A program made the translations under genes and the position numbers. Positions 6,978 to 14,206 of a stretch of 19,527 bases of DNA are shown here, one piece after another. The stretch is from Betaproteobacteria bacterium (lineage in GTDB: Bacteria > Pseudomonadota > Gammaproteobacteria > Burkholderiales > SG8-39). Each line of letters starts with the position of its first letter. The first letter of the stretch is position 1. Where the stretch lies: positions 1-19,527 of the forward strand of contig SHXF01000080.1 of the NCBI GenBank assembly GCA_009693435.1, in the 5' to 3' direction. The notes under the pieces were generated by a model. That model ran no database searches, was not told the DNA's origin, and worked only from the letters and a program-made list of their open reading frames with translations.

Positions 6978-7853
6978 GTGGAAGCATTCCTCTCGTCCCT
7001 CGTAAGCGTTGCGTTTCACGGCACGGCTTTCGGCATGATCCTGTACGTCATCTCGGTCGGCCTGTCGGTGACCATGGGATTGATGGGCTTCGTCAATCTT
7101 GCTCATGGCGTGTTCGCCATGGCAGGCGGCTATGTGCTGACTACCGCCATGAACCGCTATGGAGTCCCGTTTCCGCTGGCGCTTGCGCTCTCTTTCATTG
7201 GCGTAGCAGCGGCAAGCGTGGTGCTTGAGCGGCTGCTGTATTCACGGCTGTATAACGCGGGTGAACTGGAGCAGGTTCTCTTTACCATCGGCCTGATCTT
7301 CATCTCGGTGGCGATCGCCCGGATGATTTATGGAACTTTGCAGCAGCCGGTCTATCTTCCGGATTACCTCAAGGGGCAGTTTCCCTTGCTCGGCCGCGAT
7401 TTTCCGACCTACCGGGTCTTCCTGATCGCATTCAGTTCACTGATGATCGCGGCGCTGTGGTTCGGTGTGGAACGCACCCGCTGGGGTGCCATGGTGCGTG
7501 CTGCCGTCGACAATCGCCCCATGGCCCAGTCCGTAGGCATCAATACCACTCGTTTGTTTACGCTGACCTTTGCACTGGGCAGCGGTCTCGCCGGTCTGGG
7601 CGGGGCGCTTGGCGCGGAGATCATCTCGGTTCAACCGACCTACCCGTTCGAGCAATTGGTGTATTTTCTCATCGTCGTTTCCATTGGGGGACTGGGGAGC
7701 CTGCGCGGTCCGTTCATTGCGGCATTGCTGATCGGATTGACCGATACTGCCTGCAAGTACTGGTTGCCGCAGTTCGGCGCGTTCTTCATCTACATTGCGA
7801 CCATCGCGCTGCTCTTGTGGCGTCCTGCCGGCCTGTTCGGAAGAAGAGCTTGA
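6978..7853 (+). CDS. livH: LivH-type branched-chain amino acid/aromatic acid ABC transporter permease
   Basis: An inner-membrane permease of the HAAT (LivHM) ABC family. The frame is open from TTG 6924, but GTG 6978 gives a normal 291-residue protein starting VEAFLSSLVS, very like the usual opening of these proteins. No strong ribosome binding site is seen for either start. The signature VTMGLMGFVNLAHGVFAMAGGY spans roughly residues 31-52. Many hydrophobic segments follow, including LSFIGVAAASVVLERLL, and a late loop FLIVVSIGGLGSLRGPFIAALLIG characteristic of the EAA-like cytoplasmic contact. The C-terminus ends LLWRPAGLFGRRA, typical of LivH. It is first in the livH-M-G-F operon. Relatives in aromatic degraders can carry benzoate-type acids rather than amino acids; the substrate here is unknown. 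Confidence 0.92.
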   Translation: MEAFLSSLVSVAFHGTAFGMILYVISVGLSVTMGLMGFVNLAHGVFAMAGGYVLTTAMNRYGVPFPLALALSFIGVAAASVVLERLLYSRLYNAGELEQVLFTIGLIFISVAIARMIYGTLQQPVYLPDYLKGQFPLLGRDFPTYRVFLIAFSSLMIAALWFGVERTRWGAMVRAAVDNRPMAQSVGINTTRLFTLTFALGSGLAGLGGALGAEIISVQPTYPFEQLVYFLIVVSIGGLGSLRGPFIAALLIGLTDTACKYWLPQFGAFFIYIATIALLLWRPAGLFGRRA

Positions 7854-7903
7854 GACCCGTCGCGAAAACACCAGTGGCATGCGCCTTTTGCAGCAAGGCG
7901 CCC

Positions 7904-7909
7904 GGAGGT
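7904..7909 (+). promoter_or_regulatory. Ribosome binding site that decides a TTG start for livM
   Basis: GGAGGT at 7904-7909 lies eight bases before TTG 7918. The only upstream in-frame ATG (7879) has no comparable site. This favours TTG as the livM start. Confidence 0.6.
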
Positions 7910-7917
7910 TTCCGGCT

Positions 7918-8892
7918 TTGAAGCATTCCGGCGGATACAACGCAGACGCGCGCATTCGCTGGCAGGAATGGCTCCCCTGGATCGCGGGGATAGCCGCTTT
8001 CTTCCTGATGCCGGAATATCTTTCGCTGGGCGCGCGCATACTCATCTACATACTGTTTGCGCTATCACTCGATCTGGTGCTGGGCTATGCAGGGGTTGTT
8101 ACCCTGGGGCACAGCGCATTTTTCGGATTCGGGGCATACGTGGCGGGAATCCTTGGGGCAAAACTGGGTATCGGCGATCCATTGCTGCAGCTGGTCGCCG
8201 CCGCCCTGGGAGCTGGATTGCTCGGACTGGCCACGGGTGCCATCGTGCTGCGCACCAGCGGACTCACTTTGTTGATGCTCACCCTGGCCATCGCCTCCCT
8301 GTGCCTGGAGATCGCCAACAAGGCCACACCACTCACCGGTGGCGCGGACGGACTTTCGGGGATTTCAGTCGCACCCATTTTCGGCGAGTTCAAATTCGAT
8401 ATGTTCGGCAAGACCGCCTATCTCTGGTGTCTCGCGGTCCTGTTTGGCGCGTGGTGGCTGATACGCAGGCTGATTTATTCGCCTTTCGGGGCATCCCTCG
8501 CGGGATTGCGTGAAAACGGGGTGCGCATGCACGCCATCGGCGCCCCGCTATACAGGCGGCTGCTCATCGCCTATGGAATATCGGCGATGTTTGCCGGGAT
8601 CGCAGGCGCCCTGCTCACCCAGACCAACCAGTTTGTCGGACTCAACGTGCTTGGTTTCGAACCTTCGGGTGAACTGCTGGTGATGCTGATCCTGGGAGGA
8701 GTCGGCCGGATCTACGGTGCGTTTATCGGCCCTGTGGTCTATCTGATTGCGCAGGACCAGCTTGCCAAGCAGTTTCCGGAGTACTGGTACCTCGGCATAG
8801 GCGCCATGCTGGTGGTGGTGGTGCTGTTCGCGCGCGGCGGCTTGCTCGGCATCGCCGATGGCGCAATAGCGCGCCTGAGGAGGAAATCGTGA
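7918..8892 (+). CDS. livM: LivM-type ABC transporter permease
   Basis: The second permease of the HAAT transporter. TTG 7918 with its strong ribosome binding site gives 324 residues, a normal LivM length; ATG 7879 would add 13 residues. The N-terminal hydrophobic helices start at WLPWIAGIAAFFLMP (18-32). The LivM signature ALSLDLVLGYAGVVTLGHSA is at 48-67, followed by FFGFGAY. A later loop, GELLVMLILGGVGRIYGAFIGP, is the cytoplasmic coupling motif. The C-terminus ends with a basic stretch after RGGLLGIADG. Its TGA overlaps the livG GTG as GTGA (8889-8892), so the genes are translationally coupled. It is 64 bases downstream of livH. Confidence 0.92.
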   Translation: MKHSGGYNADARIRWQEWLPWIAGIAAFFLMPEYLSLGARILIYILFALSLDLVLGYAGVVTLGHSAFFGFGAYVAGILGAKLGIGDPLLQLVAAALGAGLLGLATGAIVLRTSGLTLLMLTLAIASLCLEIANKATPLTGGADGLSGISVAPIFGEFKFDMFGKTAYLWCLAVLFGAWWLIRRLIYSPFGASLAGLRENGVRMHAIGAPLYRRLLIAYGISAMFAGIAGALLTQTNQFVGLNVLGFEPSGELLVMLILGGVGRIYGAFIGPVVYLIAQDQLAKQFPEYWYLGIGAMLVVVVLFARGGLLGIADGAIARLRRKS

Positions 8893-9641
8893 GTGTGGCG
8901 CTCGAAACGCGCGGCCTGTGCAAGAGCTTCGGCGCCCTCACGGTGGCGGAAAATATAGATTTCCGGCTGGACACGGGCGCCCGCCACGCGTTGATTGGAC
9001 CGAATGGCGCTGGCAAGACGACCTTCATCAACATGCTGACGGGGCGCCTGGTTCCTTCGTCCGGTCAAATCCTGATGGGTGGCATGGACATCACGGCGCT
9101 GGGCCAGGCGGCGCGCGTCAAGCGCGGCCTCGGCCGCACCTTCCAGATCAATACGCTGTTTCGCAACCTGACGGTGCTGGATAACGTCGCGCTATCCGTG
9201 GCGGAGCGCAGCGGCGTCGGTGGACGCATGTGGCGGCACGCCAGCGCCTACCGGGAAATCCGCGAGGAAACCCTCGCCATGCTGGAGACCCTGGGCATCG
9301 CCGAGGATGCCGGAATTCGCGTGCTCGATCTTCCTTATGGCAAGCAGCGCCTGGTGGAAATCGCCATCGCCCTCGGACTGAAACCGGCGGTGCTGCTGCT
9401 CGATGAGCCGGCTGCCGGCGTGCCGTCGATGGAATCGGAGCGCATTCTCGATGTGCTCGACAAGCTGCCTAGCGAAATCGCAATCCTTATCATCGAGCAC
9501 GACATGGACCTGGTGTTCCGCTTTGCCCATCGCATCACCGTACTGGTGCAGGGCGAGGTGTTGTGCGAGGGAACACCGGCGGAAATCGCGGCCGACAAGC
9601 GCGTGCATCAGGTCTACCTCGGTGAAGGCGAGCATGGCTGA
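8889..9641 (+). CDS. livG: LivG-type ABC transporter ATP-binding protein
   Basis: An ATPase subunit of the HAAT ABC transporter, 250 residues, starting at GTG 8889 after GAGGAGG at 8877-8883. The start overlaps the livM stop. Walker A GPNGAGKT is at 37-44. The Q-loop region is RTFQINTLFRNLTVLDNV (83-100), with the F-R-N-[LM]-T-V pattern common in LivG. The signature loop is LPYGKQR (148-154), the degenerate form LivG proteins usually have in place of LSGGQ. Walker B VLLLDE is at 168-173, followed by PAAG, and the switch His is His204 in IIEHDMDLVF. The C-terminus (EVLCEGTPAEIAAD...VYLGEG) is complete. It overlaps livF by 8 bases. Confidence 0.95.
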   Translation: MSVALETRGLCKSFGALTVAENIDFRLDTGARHALIGPNGAGKTTFINMLTGRLVPSSGQILMGGMDITALGQAARVKRGLGRTFQINTLFRNLTVLDNVALSVAERSGVGGRMWRHASAYREIREETLAMLETLGIAEDAGIRVLDLPYGKQRLVEIAIALGLKPAVLLLDEPAAGVPSMESERILDVLDKLPSEIAILIIEHDMDLVFRFAHRITVLVQGEVLCEGTPAEIAADKRVHQVYLGEGEHG

Positions 9642-10335
9642 GGCGCTGAAGCTGACCGGAGTGCGCGCCGGCTACGGCGAAACGGTGGTGCTTGAAGATG
9701 TGGCATTCGCCTTGCCTGAGCGCGGCTCGCTTGCGGTGCTGGGCCGCAATGGCGTGGGCAAGACCACGCTGCTCGCCACCATCATGGGGCACACCACTTT
9801 CCACGCCGGCTGCATCGAGTATCTGGGCAATCCGATCGAACGCCTGCGCATCTATGAGCGGTCCCGGCTGGGCGTGGGTTACGTGCCGCAGGGGCGCGAA
9901 GTTTTCCCCTCGCTGACGATAGAAGAAAATCTCACCGTGGCCGAGCGTCCCGGACGCTGGACGCTGGAGCGGGTATACGACTTGTTCCCCCAGCTGGCCG
10001 AGCGCCGCACCCACATGGGAAACCAGATATCCGGCGGCGAGCAGCAGATGCTCGCCATCGGGCGAGCACTAATGGGCAGCCCCGCACTGCTGCTGATGGA
10101 TGAACCCCTGGAAGGTCTGGCACCCATCATCGTCGAGACCCTGCTGCGGGCCATGCAGCGCCTGGTGAGCGAAGATGCCCTTACCCTGGTGCTGGTCGAA
10201 CAGTCTGCGCGGCTTGCCCTGCAAATCACCCAGCAAGCGCTGGTGCTCAGCCGCGGACGTATCGTGTTTGACGGCGCGAGCGCGGAACTGCTAGCGGATT
10301 CCGACCGTCTGTCCAGGCTGGTGGTGGCGCAATAA
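9634..10335 (+). CDS. livF: LivF-type ABC transporter ATP-binding protein
   Basis: The second ATPase of the transporter, 233 residues from ATG 9634, overlapping the livG end by 8 bases. The open frame extends upstream only through livG coding sequence. Walker A GRNGVGKT is at 37-44, the Q-loop segment VPQGREVFPSLTIEENL at 84-100, the signature ISGGEQQ at 132-138 and Walker B LLLMDE at 152-157. The switch position is Gln (LVLVEQSARLAL), which is usual for LivF and not a defect. It ends the liv operon; inverted repeats follow in the gap before the next gene. Confidence 0.95.
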   Translation: MAEALKLTGVRAGYGETVVLEDVAFALPERGSLAVLGRNGVGKTTLLATIMGHTTFHAGCIEYLGNPIERLRIYERSRLGVGYVPQGREVFPSLTIEENLTVAERPGRWTLERVYDLFPQLAERRTHMGNQISGGEQQMLAIGRALMGSPALLLMDEPLEGLAPIIVETLLRAMQRLVSEDALTLVLVEQSARLALQITQQALVLSRGRIVFDGASAELLADSDRLSRLVVAQ

Positions 10336-10385
10336 CGGGCTCCGGGCCGCATTGTGTCCGGCACTTCCAGGGCGTTTACTGACGA

Positions 10386-10403
10386 GTCGCGTTTTTGCGC
10401 GAC
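10386..10403. promoter_or_regulatory. Perfect 6-bp hairpin after livF
   Basis: GTCGCG (10386-10391) and CGCGAC (10398-10403) flank TTTTTG, forming a GC-rich stem with a 6-base loop 50 bases after the livF stop. The T run lies in the loop rather than after the stem. It could be a weak terminator or transcript end-protection hairpin. Confidence 0.35.
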
Positions 10404-10420
10404 AAAACCAAGCTGGAGTC

Positions 10421-10461
10421 AGTCGTGAACCATAACGATGCTGTCGCCTGAGTTCACGACT
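10421..10461. promoter_or_regulatory. Perfect 10-bp inverted repeat upstream of TTT gene 2
   Basis: AGTCGTGAAC (10421-10430) and GTTCACGACT (10452-10461) are exact inverted copies with a 21-base spacer. The 3' copy ends 69 bases before the ATG at 10531. The half-sites are 31 bases apart, about three helical turns, so binding of a regulator to both is plausible. A long-loop RNA hairpin is the alternative. No regulator gene is in the window. Confidence 0.5.
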
Positions 10462-10530
10462 TGTGTGTAAGGATGCGTGACGGCGTTTATGCGATCAAAC
10501 CGGGGCGAGCCTGATAGCAGAGGAATTGGA

Positions 10531-11499
10531 ATGCATGGAACGGTGCAATCGCTCATCGCTGCCGCGGCGCTGCTATTCGTGTGCGCCGCAAACGCCCAGG
10601 ATTTCCCGAACCGGCCGCTCAGGATGATCGTGCCGCAACCGCCGGGGGGCGGCTTCGATCTTGTCGGCCGTGTGGTGAGCCAGCGCCTGGCCGAATTGCT
10701 GGGCCAGCCGGTGGTGGTTGAAAACCGCACCGGAGCGGGCACGCTGGTGGGCACCGACGCGGCCGCTAAATCCGCGACGGATGGCTACACCCTGCTGGTT
10801 GGCGGATTCAGCAACATTGCAGCGAATGTCGGCCTGTACAAGAAGCTTCCCTACGACCCGATTGCCGACTTCGTTCCGGTCGGCATGGTCACAAGCTATG
10901 GCTATGCGCTGGTCTCGCGAAAGGACCTGCCGGCGGCCAGCCTGCGCGACATCATCGATTTTGCCCGCGCCAATCCGGGCAAGATGACCTACGCATCGGG
11001 AGGCGTCGGTACCGGGCAGCACATCGTGGGTGCGGCACTGGCGCAACTCACCAACGTCACCATGCTGCATGTGCCTTACCGCGGCGCGCAGGCCGCCTAC
11101 CAGGATCTGCTCTCCGGCCGTGTCGACCTGTTTTTCGACAACGCCGGAACGGCCAAGCCCTATGTCGATGCCGGCCAGGTGAAGGGCTTCGCGGTTTCCA
11201 CGCGCGAGCGCTGGGCGGGGATGCCGAATCTTCCCACCGTCGGCGAAACGGGCGTGGCCAACATGGACGTCGAAGCCTGGTTCGGCATTTTCACCCGCAG
11301 CGGCACGCCGGCGGGGGCGCTGAACCGCTTGCGCAGTGAAATGGCCCGAGTCATGCAGACCCCCGAGGTGGTGGTGCGTTTCGAGCGGGGCGGCGGTCGT
11401 ATCCTGCGCATGGCGCCGGGCGAAACCGAGGCCTTCGTCAAGGCCGAGGTGGCCAAGTGGACGCCGGTGATTCGGCAGGCCGGCATTTCAGCGGAGTGA
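10531..11499 (+). CDS. TTT (Bug family) solute-binding protein 2
   Basis: A periplasmic binding protein of 322 residues from ATG 10531. AGAGGA (10519-10524) is six bases upstream; the in-frame ATG 10477 would place 18 polar residues before the signal peptide. The signal peptide has the hydrophobic stretch LIAAAALLFVCAANA (8-22), with likely cleavage after ANA before QDFPNRPL. The G-G ligand loop is PQPPGGGFDL (35-44). Also typical are ENRTGAGTLVGTDAAAKSATDGYTLL, the PYDPIADFVPV motif and HVPYRGAQAAYQDLLSGRVDL. Its stop overlaps the start of the LigA-like gene (ATGA at 11499), so the binding protein and the dioxygenase are very likely expressed together. This suggests that the ligand is, or leads to, the dioxygenase substrate. 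Confidence 0.92.
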   Translation: MHGTVQSLIAAAALLFVCAANAQDFPNRPLRMIVPQPPGGGFDLVGRVVSQRLAELLGQPVVVENRTGAGTLVGTDAAAKSATDGYTLLVGGFSNIAANVGLYKKLPYDPIADFVPVGMVTSYGYALVSRKDLPAASLRDIIDFARANPGKMTYASGGVGTGQHIVGAALAQLTNVTMLHVPYRGAQAAYQDLLSGRVDLFFDNAGTAKPYVDAGQVKGFAVSTRERWAGMPNLPTVGETGVANMDVEAWFGIFTRSGTPAGALNRLRSEMARVMQTPEVVVRFERGGGRILRMAPGETEAFVKAEVAKWTPVIRQAGISAE

Positions 11500-11786
11500 T
11501 GACCATGATGCGCGATTATTGGCTGAGCAAATTATTTTTCGACGTGCAGACACCCGACATCGGCGCCGAATATCGCGCCAACCGGGAGAAGGTGCTGGCA
11601 CGCTATCAAATCCGGCCGGAAGTGCTCGCCGCAGTGCGCGCCGACGACGTGAAATTCCTCGCGAAACGGGTCAATCCCTATCTGCTGCGGTTTTATTTTC
11701 ACGTTGCCGGAATGTCGGAGCGGGACTTCGTCGACAAGCTGCGCGGATCGGACACACCCAATGCCATGGAGACTGAACATGTCTAG
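11499..11786 (+). CDS. LigA-like small (alpha) subunit of a class III extradiol dioxygenase
   Basis: A 95-residue protein carrying the LigA domain, the helical cap subunit of protocatechuate 4,5-dioxygenase-type enzymes. The pattern EKVLARYQIRPEVLAAVRADD is followed by VNPYLLRFYFHVAGMSERDF. The start is ATG 11499 overlapping the previous stop. ATG 11505, eight bases after GGAG (11493-11496), is an equally good start and would remove only two residues. It is shorter than the Sphingobium LigA subunit (about 139 residues), but stand-alone LigA-domain proteins of this size are known. The last 8 bases overlap the LigB-like gene, so a 1:1 partner is likely. Confidence 0.8.
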   Translation: MTMMRDYWLSKLFFDVQTPDIGAEYRANREKVLARYQIRPEVLAAVRADDVKFLAKRVNPYLLRFYFHVAGMSERDFVDKLRGSDTPNAMETEHV

Positions 11787-12603
11787 CATCGTCGGAGTAT
11801 TCGCCTCCAACCATGGTCCGCTGATGGCGCGAAACTGGGACGATGTAAAGGATGCGCGCCTGCAATCGGTGATCGGAGCCTTTGCCGAGCTGCGTAAACG
11901 CATGCAGGCAGTTCGTCCCGACGTGCTGATCGCAATTTCACCGGATCACTGGATCAATTTCTTCATCGACAACCTGCCCGGTATCTGCATCGGGGTCGGC
12001 GAGACTCACAACGGCCCGCCGGAACCCTGGCTGAGCCACCTGCCTTTCAAGACCCTGCGCGGGCATCCGGAGCTGGCAAATCACATCCTGCAAACCGCCT
12101 GCGCCAACGACTTCGAACCCTCTGCGTCACACCACCTTACGCTGGACCACGGCATCGGCATCCCGCTTTGGAAGATCGCTCTTGACACACTGCCGCCCAT
12201 CGTGCCCATCCTCGTCAACGATCTCGAACCGCCGATGCCCAGCGTGCGCCGTTGTCTTGCATGGGGCGAACTGCTGGCGCGTGCCGTCGAATCTTTTCCC
12301 GGCGATCTGCGCGTGGCGGTTCTGGCAACGGGGGGCATGAGCCACTCGATCGGCGAACCCGACATGGGGCGGGTCGACGAACCATTCGATCGCGAGTGCC
12401 TCAGGCGTCTGGAAGCAGGCGATTCTGCGTCGCTCATCGAGTTCCTCAATGAGCGAATGGATTCAGCCGGCAATGGGTCCCACGAGATGCGCAACTGGGT
12501 GATGGCACACGGCGCGGCGCGCGGACGCGGTTACGAAACGCTCTACTACGCACCGATTCCGGAGTGGTACGTCGGTTGCGGATTTGCCGCCTGGAACCTG
12601 TAG
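11779..12603 (+). CDS. LigB-like class III extradiol ring-cleavage dioxygenase (beta, catalytic subunit)
   Basis: A 274-residue Fe(II) dioxygenase of the LigB superfamily, cleaving a catechol-type ring next to the hydroxyls. The start is ATG 11779; the longer open frame runs back through the LigA gene. The expected metal ligands are present: His12 (SNHGP), His57 (SPDHWINFF) and Glu236 (SHEMRNW), equivalent to His12/His61/Glu242 of LigB. The catalytic His189 lies in TGGMSH, and His124 in TLDHGIGIP is also conserved. The enzyme therefore looks active. Candidate substrates are protocatechuate, gallate or a related dihydroxy aromatic; the sequence does not decide. Its overlap with the LigA-like and TTT genes defines a three-gene transport/cleavage unit. 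Confidence 0.88.
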   Translation: MSSIVGVFASNHGPLMARNWDDVKDARLQSVIGAFAELRKRMQAVRPDVLIAISPDHWINFFIDNLPGICIGVGETHNGPPEPWLSHLPFKTLRGHPELANHILQTACANDFEPSASHHLTLDHGIGIPLWKIALDTLPPIVPILVNDLEPPMPSVRRCLAWGELLARAVESFPGDLRVAVLATGGMSHSIGEPDMGRVDEPFDRECLRRLEAGDSASLIEFLNERMDSAGNGSHEMRNWVMAHGAARGRGYETLYYAPIPEWYVGCGFAAWNL

Positions 12604-12670
12604 CGAGTCGCGCATCCATCGGGAACCTTGCTGCGCGATCGATCCCGAACAAAATGACCTGGAGTCCCTG

Positions 12671-12856
12671 TTACCGGTAATCGCGATGCCGGTTTGCCAC
12701 GGCCGCCCACACCTGATCCTTGGCACGATCGGGTCCGCGCTGCGCCTGCTGCACGCGTGTTCCCGGGCGTTTGGGACCGAGAAACAACCAGATCACGCCA
12801 AGCGACAGGCTCGCAACCGCGAGCAACGCTATCAATACCATCAGCATCATGTTCAT
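12671..12856 (-). CDS. Possible 61-residue single-pass membrane peptide
   Basis: This minus-strand frame starts at ATG 12856 with a good ribosome binding site, AGGGGA, about five bases upstream. It opens with one strong hydrophobic helix, MLMVLIALLAVASLSLGVIW (residues 4-23). A short basic/polar tail follows, GPKRPGTRVQQAQRGPDRAKDQ and onward. A longer version from 12937 is open but has no better start. It lies alone between convergent ligB and korB, 294 bases downstream of korB on the same strand. The clean helix, tail and Shine-Dalgarno argue for a real gene. No family is recognised. Confidence 0.45.
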   Translation of the reverse strand: MNMMLMVLIALLAVASLSLGVIWLFLGPKRPGTRVQQAQRGPDRAKDQVWAAVANRHRDYR

Positions 12857-13150
12857 GTCGTTCCCCTGCTCCGATGAGATGGAGGCATTGAATGCCAAAC
12901 AAGGGCCGCAGGCCATGGCTTTTACCAGGCCTTTCATACGTTACGAATTGATACCAATTCCCCGGCAGATCATGGGATGCGCGTGACTTATGCACTCTGC
13001 CGCCATGCTGGAGGCGTGCTAGGACCACCTTCAGAACGCGTTCAGGCGTGAGTCCCGGGACCGGCGATAGGCTTGCAAGGCACGAGGACATCGACAGCGG
13101 GAGAAGGCTACCTTCCCTGGCTATCGTTCCCTTCCCGTTGAAACAAACGC
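12857..13150. other. Convergent-side intergenic region, no gene recognised
   Basis: This stretch lies between the small membrane ORF and korB. It holds a small inverted repeat, GAATTG/CAATTC around 12943-12958, and the korB-end hairpin at 13145-13169. Open frames crossing it on either strand have no recognisable protein character. Confidence 0.4.
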
Positions 13151-13169
13151 TCAGCGCAATGAGGCGTTT
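13145..13169. terminator. Hairpin over the korB stop codon, possible bidirectional terminator
   Basis: AAACGCTCA (13145-13153) pairs with TGA-G-GCGTTT (13160-13169), giving nine pairs with one bulged G and a 6-base loop. On the + strand it is followed by ATTTTAT; on the - strand by GTTTC. Both are T-rich but imperfect tracts. Its place at the end of the kor operon, opposite the ligB transcription unit, suits a shared terminator. Confidence 0.4.
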
Positions 13170-14206
13170 ATTTTATCCAGCATAGCCGCGCCGGGGCACA
13201 GGTCCGCGGCCGTCAGTGCGTTGAAAGGCGTGTCCACGGTATTCAGGGCGTCGTGCAGATCCTGCGCCTCCGGATCGACGAAAAGCAGTCCCGTCACCAC
13301 TTCGCCCTGTGCCTGATGCTGGGCGATGTAATTCATCGCGGTGACCCGGTCGTTGGGATCGTACTCCAGATGAATTTTCCGCAGGCGCAGCACCGATCCG
13401 TCGTGCTGCGGCACGGTGATGATTTCACCTTGCGCGAAGTCGGCCTTGATTTCGTCGCGATTGGGCCAGAAGTCCAGCCGGTTCACCGCGTCATTGTGTT
13501 CGCGCACGTAATCGTAGCTCTTGGTGCTGCCGGCATGGTTGTTGAATGCGACGCACGGGCTGATCACGTCGATGAACGCCGCCCCGCGGTGCATGAGCGC
13601 GGCCTTGATCAGCGGCACCAGCTGCGCCTTGTCGCCGGAGAAGCTGCGCGCCACGAAACTCGCCCCGAGTTGCAGGGACAAAGATACGAGGTCCACCGGC
13701 GCGTCCGCGTTCACCACACCCCGTTTTGACTTTGAACCCTGATCGGCTGTCGCGGAAAACTGCCCCTTGGTCAGGCCGTAGACCCCATTGTTCTCCACGA
13801 TGTAGGTCATGTTGACGCCGCGCCGCATGACGTGCGCGAATTGGCCGATGCCGATCGACGCCGAATCGCCGTCTCCGGACACGCCCAGATAGATCAGGTC
13901 GCGATTGCCGAGGTTGGCGCCCGTGGCGACTGAAGGCATGCGGCCGTGCACGCTGTTGAAGCCATGCGAATTGCCGAGAAAATAATCCGGCGTCTTGGAA
14001 CTGCAGCCGATCCCGGAGAGTTTCGCAACACGATGCGGCTGGATGTCCAGTTCCCAGCACGCCTGGATGATGGCGGCGGAAATCGAATCATGGCCGCAGC
14101 CCGCGCACAGAGTCGATATCTTGCCCTCGTAATCGCGGCGCGTATAGCCGACCTTGTTGACCTGCAGGGTCGGATGATGGAGCCTTGGCTTGACCAGATA
14201 AGTCAT
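13151..14206 (-). CDS. korB: KorB, 2-oxoacid (2-oxoglutarate) oxidoreductase beta subunit, TPP-binding
   Basis: A 351-residue (about 38 kDa) catalytic subunit that binds thiamine diphosphate and a 4Fe-4S cluster. Cluster cysteines are Cys34 and Cys37 in CAGCGHD, Cys68 in GIGCSSK, and a later one in SPCVAFNNH. The TPP/Mg site is GDGD (111-114) with NNGVYGLTKGQ (139-149); SATADQGSKSKRG follows it. The size matches the small subunit of the three-subunit 2-oxoglutarate:NADP+ oxidoreductase of Azoarcus evansii, and the neighbours match the other two. It is the last gene of the korC-korA-ORF-korB operon on the minus strand. Its ATG overlaps the stop of the preceding 43-codon ORF. Another 2-oxoacid (for example phenylglyoxylate) remains possible. 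Confidence 0.88.
   Translation of the reverse strand: MTYLVKPRLHHPTLQVNKVGYTRRDYEGKISTLCAGCGHDSISAAIIQACWELDIQPHRVAKLSGIGCSSKTPDYFLGNSHGFNSVHGRMPSVATGANLGNRDLIYLGVSGDGDSASIGIGQFAHVMRRGVNMTYIVENNGVYGLTKGQFSATADQGSKSKRGVVNADAPVDLVSLSLQLGASFVARSFSGDKAQLVPLIKAALMHRGAAFIDVISPCVAFNNHAGSTKSYDYVREHNDAVNRLDFWPNRDEIKADFAQGEIITVPQHDGSVLRLRKIHLEYDPNDRVTAMNYIAQHQAQGEVVTGLLFVDPEAQDLHDALNTVDTPFNALTAADLCPGAAMLDKINASLR

Noticed and set aside
9148..9154. Degenerate LivG signature and Gln switch residue in LivF as signs of inactive ATPases
   Set aside because: Both variations are normal in the LivG/LivF families; Walker A and B are intact in each protein.
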